DNA of 64,000 bases. Source: Gemmatimonadota bacterium. GTDB taxonomy: Bacteria; JAAXHH01. The position numbers and the translations under genes were made by a program. Below the pieces are notes generated by a model that was not told the origin of the DNA, made no database searches, and saw nothing but the letters and a program-made list of their open reading frames with translations. This document shows, in pieces, positions 59,648 through 64,000 of the stretch; within the stretch, counting starts at the first letter, position 1, and every line of letters begins with the position of its first letter. The stretch covers positions 124,001 through 188,000 of the forward strand of contig VXMB01000001.1 of NCBI GenBank assembly GCA_009841265.1. The letters run 5' to 3'.

Positions 59648-61246
59648 TCAGGGTACGGTGACAGTATTCTCACTTGCACGAAACTCCTTCATACCGTCGA
59701 GTGTCACCTCACCGACTAGTCTGTACTCGCCGGGGTCATCGGTTGGGTATGGACAAACGTCAAAGGTCTTCCGTGTTTCCTCGATGTCTTCCCATGGACT
59801 GTCCATGCCGGCTCGAATCTGCCAAACGGAGTAGTGGACTGTAATGGTGGCACCCAATAACCTGGCGTTGTTAAGCTCACCACCAGCCAATAGACTGGCA
59901 CAGCTAGTTAACGGTATTGGACCAAGTCCCGGCACCGTGAAAACGGCACCGAGCTGACCAAGTGATTCATTGTAAACAACCCTCACACCGGTCCACGGGA
60001 CGTAGACAATCTCGTCGACTTCTTCATCAGGGACCTCTTCTTCGTCATCCCCTTCTTCGACTGCATCCGGATCCATCACCGAAATGCTCACCATGTCCGA
60101 TACGTCGCCGGACGCGGCCATGACATCGGCCATACCGTTGCCCACCGCTTCTACCAGTCCATCCTCGTCCACGGTAACCACGGCCTCGTCACTGCTCATC
60201 CACGTGACTTCCGGATCGGCTATGGGTTCTTCGTTCTCGTCGCTGACGGAGACCATGAGCTGCAGGGTCTGTCCGATCTCGGTCAGGGTGGTGGCTTCGG
60301 CGTCAACCTCGATGCTGATGTTTGCCGGAACCTGGGAGACGGTGATCGCCGCGGTACCCATGGCGTCTCCGGCCTGGGCCGTGATCTCCGCCATGCCGTT
60401 ATCCACCGCGGTGACCAGGCCGTTCTCGTCCACGGTCGCTACGGCTTCGTCTCCGCTAGACCAGGTCACGGTCACGTCCATCATAGCGTTCTCACGCTGG
60501 TCCAGCACGACGGTCGCGAGCTGTAATGTGTCTCCGATCGCCTCGAACGTGTGCGCCGCCGGCTCGATCGTGATGCTTGTCGGCACCGGACTCGCGACGG
60601 TTATGGCCGCAGTGGCAGACAGGCTGCCGGATTTGGCCGAGATCTCCGCCATGCCGTCGCTCACCGCCGTCACCAGGCCGTTACCGTCCACGGTCGCCAC
60701 GGATTCGTTCCCGCTAGACCAGGTAATGGTCTGGCCGGACATGACGTTGTTCCGCTGATCCCTTACTGTTGCCCTGAGTTGTACCGTTTCTCCGATCTCC
60801 TCCAGCGTATGCGAGGCGGGCGTAACCGCGATCCGGGTCGGCACCGGCTCGGCCACCGTGATGTTCGAAGTGCCCGACGCGTTGCCGGCACGCGCCGTGA
60901 TCTGGGTCGTACCGTTGCTTACCGCCGTCACCAGGCCATTGCCGCTGACCGTCGCAACACCGGTGTTGCTGCTCGACCAGGTCACCGTCTGGCCGCTCAT
61001 CGGGTTGTTGTTCTGGTCCCTTACTGTAGCCGACAACTGCACGGTAGCACCGATCGACGCGAGGGTGTGCGAAGAAGGCGCGACGGTGAGGCTCGTCGCC
61101 ACGGGCGTTGGAGGCGGCGCCGGGGGCGTCGGTGTGGACGGCGTGGGGCTTGTCGGACTGCTGTCCCCGCCGCCGCATCCAGCCAGGATCATGAAGTACA
61201 CGGAAGCCGTGATCATGACGAACGCACGACTATATGGGCGAATCAC
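59648..61246 (-). CDS. surface lipoprotein with four Big_2 (bacterial Ig-like) repeats
   Basis: A 532-aa lipoprotein. Signal and lipobox: VYFMILAGCGGG. A Ser/Thr/Pro linker (about 29-49) leads to four Ig-like Big_2 repeats of about 83 residues (roughly 51-131, 136-217, 221-301 and 303-387). Each contains a GxTVQLSATVRDQxN-like strand and a WSSxNxxVATVxxNGLVTAV core. An acidic stretch (EEGDDEEEVPDEEVDE) separates them from a unique C-terminal domain (about 410-532) with two Cys. Probably adhesion or surface structure. Repeats 1-3 are very similar, so recombination may vary copy number. Confidence 0.88.
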   Translation of the reverse strand: MIRPYSRAFVMITASVYFMILAGCGGGDSSPTSPTPSTPTPPAPPPTPVATSLTVAPSSHTLASIGATVQLSATVRDQNNNPMSGQTVTWSSSNTGVATVSGNGLVTAVSNGTTQITARAGNASGTSNITVAEPVPTRIAVTPASHTLEEIGETVQLRATVRDQRNNVMSGQTITWSSGNESVATVDGNGLVTAVSDGMAEISAKSGSLSATAAITVASPVPTSITIEPAAHTFEAIGDTLQLATVVLDQRENAMMDVTVTWSSGDEAVATVDENGLVTAVDNGMAEITAQAGDAMGTAAITVSQVPANISIEVDAEATTLTEIGQTLQLMVSVSDENEEPIADPEVTWMSSDEAVVTVDEDGLVEAVGNGMADVMAASGDVSDMVSISVMDPDAVEEGDDEEEVPDEEVDEIVYVPWTGVRVVYNESLGQLGAVFTVPGLGPIPLTSCASLLAGGELNNARLLGATITVHYSVWQIRAGMDSPWEDIEETRKTFDVCPYPTDDPGEYRLVGEVTLDGMKEFRASENTVTVP

Positions 61247-61361
61247 GTTGGACTCCTCTCGGATAAAGACGGTAATGCGGTTCGCATAAATCTACCGCAC
61301 GTCATCTTAATAAATCGGCTTTGGATAGTCTATGTTTTTAACTGTATGTGTCTTAAATGAT

Positions 61362-62651
61362 CTACGAATTCAAAAGATTCATGCTCTCCCGGGCCGCGTC
61401 GAGGGTCCGGTCGATGTCCTCTTCGGTGTGGGCCAGGGACACGAATCCCGTTTCAAGGCGCGAAGGCGCGAGATAAACGCCGCGGTCCAGCATGTTCCAG
61501 AAGTACCGACCGTACGTATCCGCGTCCGAAGTGGAGGCGGCGTCGAAGTTATCGACGGCCTGGTCGGTGAAGAAGGTACACATCATGGACCCGGCGCGCG
61601 TCAGGTACGCGGGAACGCGGGCTGCTGCCGCCGCGGCGCGAAGACCGTCGCCGAGCCGGGAAGCCAGGTTCTCGAGCCGCTGGTAGACACCGGGTTCCTG
61701 GAGCTGCCGCACCGTCTCATACCCCGCGGTCATGGCCAGCGGGTTACCCGAGAGCGTGCCGGCCTGGTATACCGCTCCGACGGGGGCCACGGTTTCCATG
61801 ATTTCCCTGCGCCCGCCGTAGGCGCCGACGGGAAGGCCTCCGCCGATGATCTTTCCCAGGCAGGTCATGTCGGCCGTGATCCCGAACCGTTCCTGCGCGC
61901 CGCCGAAAGCGATCCTGAAACCGGTGATGATCTCGTCGAAAATCAGTATAATGCCTCGCTTCTCCGTTTCTTCCCGGATGGTTTCGAGAAAGCCTTCGGC
62001 CGGCGGGATCATACCCATGTTGCCGGCGACCGGCTCGACGATCACGCAGGCGATGTCGTCGCCCCGCTCCGACAGGGCGGCCCGGACAGCTCCGATGTCG
62101 TTGTACGTCAGGTTGAGGGTCATCTTCGCCAGGTCCGCGGGCACGCCGGGGCTGTCGGGGATGCCGAACGTGGCGGCGCCCGACCCGGCCTGGATGAGAA
62201 AGCTGTCTCCGTGGCCGTGGTATCCCGCCTCGAACTTGACCGCCAGGTCCCGTCCCGTGTATCCGCGGGCTACGCGCAGGGCACTCATGGTCGCTTCCGT
62301 GCCGGAGTTGACCATGCGCAACAGTTCGATGGACGGGAAGGCGGTCTTGACCAGTTCCGCCAGCCTGATCTCTGCCTCCGTGGGCGTGCCGAAACTCGTG
62401 CCCCGCTCACAGGCCTTCTTCAGGGCTTCGACCACGGCGGGATGGCCGTGGCCCAGGATCAGCGGCCCCCAGGATCCCAGGTAGTCGATGTACGCGTTGC
62501 CGTCCACGTCGTAGACCTTCGACCCCGCGCCCCGCTCCATGAAGACGGGGCGGCCTCCGACCCGGCCGAAATTGCGCACGGGGCTGTTCACCCCGCCAGG
62601 CATGGATCGCAAGGCCTGGTCGAAGAGCGTGCTGGATCGGGAACGGTTCAT
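61362..62651 (-). CDS. hemL: glutamate-1-semialdehyde 2,1-aminomutase
   Basis: Converts glutamate-1-semialdehyde to 5-aminolevulinate with pyridoxal phosphate, in the C5 route to tetrapyrroles. Family motifs: SPVRNFGRVGGRPVFMERG, YHGHGDSFLIQAGSG, LIFDEIITGFRIAFGGAQ and the PLP-lysine segment CLGKIIGGGLPVGAYGG. The 429-aa length is standard. It is 37 bases downstream of hemB on the same strand, so both steps are probably co-expressed. hemA is not in the window. Confidence 0.97.
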   Translation of the reverse strand: MNRSRSSTLFDQALRSMPGGVNSPVRNFGRVGGRPVFMERGAGSKVYDVDGNAYIDYLGSWGPLILGHGHPAVVEALKKACERGTSFGTPTEAEIRLAELVKTAFPSIELLRMVNSGTEATMSALRVARGYTGRDLAVKFEAGYHGHGDSFLIQAGSGAATFGIPDSPGVPADLAKMTLNLTYNDIGAVRAALSERGDDIACVIVEPVAGNMGMIPPAEGFLETIREETEKRGIILIFDEIITGFRIAFGGAQERFGITADMTCLGKIIGGGLPVGAYGGRREIMETVAPVGAVYQAGTLSGNPLAMTAGYETVRQLQEPGVYQRLENLASRLGDGLRAAAAAARVPAYLTRAGSMMCTFFTDQAVDNFDAASTSDADTYGRYFWNMLDRGVYLAPSRLETGFVSLAHTEEDIDRTLDAARESMNLLNS

Positions 62652-62688
62652 TCGGCTCGTCCCATTCGGTTCATTCCGTTTGTTCGGT

Positions 62689-63666
62689 TCAACCGGATTG
62701 GAGTCCGCGCGCGACCTCCCGCGCGAAATAGGTAAGGATCATGTCGGCTCCGGCGCGCTTTATGGCGGTCAGCGACTCCAGGACAATCCTCTCTTCATCG
62801 ATCCATCCCATCTGTCCCGCCGCCTTGATCATGGCGTATTCCCCGCTCACGTTGTAGGCGGCCACCGGCACTTCAAAAGTCGATTTCACCCGGTGTATCA
62901 CGTCGAGATAGGCCAGGGCCGGCTTGACCATGACGATATCGGCGCCTTCCTCGAGGTCCAGCTCCACTTCCCGGAGCGCTTCGTTGGAGTTCGCCGGGTC
63001 CATCTGGTAGGAACGGCGGTCGCCGAATTGCGGGACCGAGTCCGCGGCGTCGCGAAAGGGCCCGTAGTAGGCCGAAGCGTACTTGGCGGAATAGGCCATG
63101 ATCGGGACGTGCGTAAGCCGCTCGTCGTCGAGGGCCTCCCGGATCGCGCCCACGCGGCCGTCCATCATGTCCGACGGCGCGACCAGGTCGGCACCGGCCT
63201 TCGCCTGCGAGAGCGCAGTCCGGACGAGCAGCCGAAGGGTGGCGTCGTTCTCCACGTCGTCTTCTTTGATGACCCCGCAGTGGCCGTGATCGGTGTACTC
63301 GCAGAGGCACACGTCGCCGATGACGGTGAGTCCCGGCGCCGCCTGCTTGATCGCGCGGATGGCCCGTTGGACGATGCCGTCGTCCGCATAAGCGCCGGAA
63401 CCGTAGGTGTCCTTGCTTTCCGGGATGCCGAAGAGCATAACGGCCGGGATGCCCAGGTCCGAGACTTCGCGGCAGACCTCCGCGCCCTGGTCCACCGACA
63501 GCCGCTCCACACCGGGCATGGAATCCACCGGGGCACGGACACCTTCTCCCGGGCAGATGAACAGGGGATAGATCAGGTCGTCCACGGAAAGCCGGGTCTC
63601 GCCGACCATTCTGCGCAACCGCTCCGTGCGGCGCAGGCGCCGCAGTCTGTGTACGGGAAATGCCAT
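62689..63666 (-). CDS. hemB: delta-aminolevulinic acid dehydratase (porphobilinogen synthase)
   Basis: Condenses two 5-aminolevulinates into porphobilinogen. Motifs: [12 protein letters not shown], a Cys triad typical of the zinc-dependent form ([13 protein letters not shown]), the first active-site lysine in [15 protein letters not shown] and the Schiff-base region [12 protein letters not shown]. The 325-aa length is normal. The ATG shares its A with the stop of the upstream gene (TGATG), implying coupled translation with the zinc-ribbon protein. hemL follows downstream. Confidence 0.97.
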   Translation of the reverse strand: MAFPVHRLRRLRRTERLRRMVGETRLSVDDLIYPLFICPGEGVRAPVDSMPGVERLSVDQGAEVCREVSDLGIPAVMLFGIPESKDTYGSGAYADDGIVQRAIRAIKQAAPGLTVIGDVCLCEYTDHGHCGVIKEDDVENDATLRLLVRTALSQAKAGADLVAPSDMMDGRVGAIREALDDERLTHVPIMAYSAKYASAYYGPFRDAADSVPQFGDRRSYQMDPANSNEALREVELDLEEGADIVMVKPALAYLDVIHRVKSTFEVPVAAYNVSGEYAMIKAAGQMGWIDEERIVLESLTAIKRAGADMILTYFAREVARGLQSG

Positions 63667-64000
63667 CAGGACCCACCGCAGTTGGCGCAGCCGCCGCCGT
63701 CGAATCCGTTCAGGGCGCTGCAGCGTTCACACTGGAAAAGGACATGACCGGCGTCGATGGATCGTAATGCCATCCACTCCCGCGCCGGCGCCCGGTGTTT
63801 CGAAGGCACGATGATCCTGGCCTCTCCGATCGATCGAGCGTCCGGGAGGAGGCCGGCGTCCTGTCGGGCCGAGAACACCCGGCAATCCACGCCCTGCTGC
63901 GCAAGGTACCGCCGGTAGTTCAGCGCTTCCCGGTCTTCCGCCCGGTAGAGGATCTCCTCCTCGACCGGCGGATCCTCTTCCAACCCGTGTCTTTCACAGA
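63666..64000 (-). CDS. DUF2007-like protein with C-terminal zinc ribbon (start outside window)
   Basis: The frame is open to the right edge, so the start is missing. The visible 111 residues begin [15 protein letters not shown] (the Cys may belong to an N-terminal zinc finger). They continue with a DUF2007-like signal ([40 protein letters not shown]) and end in a two-pair zinc ribbon ([10 protein letters not shown] and GCANCGGS). DUF2007 proteins are predicted signal or regulatory factors with no known reaction. Its stop overlaps the hemB start, so it belongs to the heme operon. Confidence 0.7.
   Translation of the reverse strand, partial: CERHGLEEDPPVEEEILYRAEDREALNYRRYLAQQGVDCRVFSARQDAGLLPDARSIGEARIIVPSKHRAPAREWMALRSIDAGHVLFQCERCSALNGFDGGGCANCGGS

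Overview
The window comes from a GC-rich, didermal, probably uncultured bacterium. The gene mix points to the FCB/Latescibacterota-Gemmatimonadota neighbourhood: PhyH-type dioxygenases, a GH-like beta-propeller protein, two GWxTD-domain TPR proteins, a DUF5683-type protein, an FtsX permease and Big_2-repeat and other secreted lipoproteins. That placement is inferred from gene content only. No rRNA, tRNA, IS element or CRISPR array was recognised.

Layout. 1-2694: the 5' part of a proline-catabolic P5C dehydrogenase, diverging from two tandem 2OG-Fe(II)-type oxygenases of different families. 2800-15459: a visibly AT-richer island, all on the + strand. It holds hsdM, a possible 27-codon ORF, hsdS, a 1226-aa unrecognised protein with a C-terminal PD-(D/E)XK nuclease signature, a VapBC-type toxin-antitoxin (TA) pair, hsdR and a YgjP-like metallopeptidase. 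This is a type I restriction-modification locus with inserted extra genes and is the strongest candidate here for an undescribed system. 15533-23388: GC-rich resident genes (beta-propeller hydrolase-like protein, TVP38/VTT membrane protein, DUF547, TlpA-like thioredoxin, FMN reductase, mutS, Nudix).

23459-30066: a copper/silver efflux operon on the minus strand (cusA-, cusB- and cusC-like), preceded by a small secreted Cys/Met-rich protein. 30199-33029: a PIN/Phd-type TA pair in toxin-first order with a double TGTACA operator, then two MarR-family paralogues separated by about 800 bp containing a phased degenerate repeat. 33079-39972: a minus-strand block of ROK glucokinase and gpmI (overlapping by ATGA), htrA/degP-like and lon; an intrinsic terminator follows degP.

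40463-44922: a DUF5683-like protein, a class-II-cytochrome-c-like lipoprotein, a double-VOC lipoprotein, an Eis-like acetyltransferase, an AbrB/PIN TA pair with a clear promoter and operator, and DUF1330. 44969-51944: an orphan branched-chain-type substrate-binding lipoprotein, a beta-lactamase-fold protein that has lost its catalytic motifs, an unknown protein diverging from a GH106-like hydrolase, and an M29 aminopeptidase. 51964-61246: two large tandem GWxTD/TPR paralogues, an FtsX/MacB-type permease and a lipoprotein with four Big_2 repeats, probably cell-envelope functions. 61362-64000: hemL, hemB and a DUF2007/zinc-ribbon protein running off the edge.

Three PIN toxins are each paired with a different antitoxin fold. 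Short tandem duplications (17-24 bp) occur repeatedly, both between genes and as Gly/Asp/Pro-rich insertions inside conserved enzymes.
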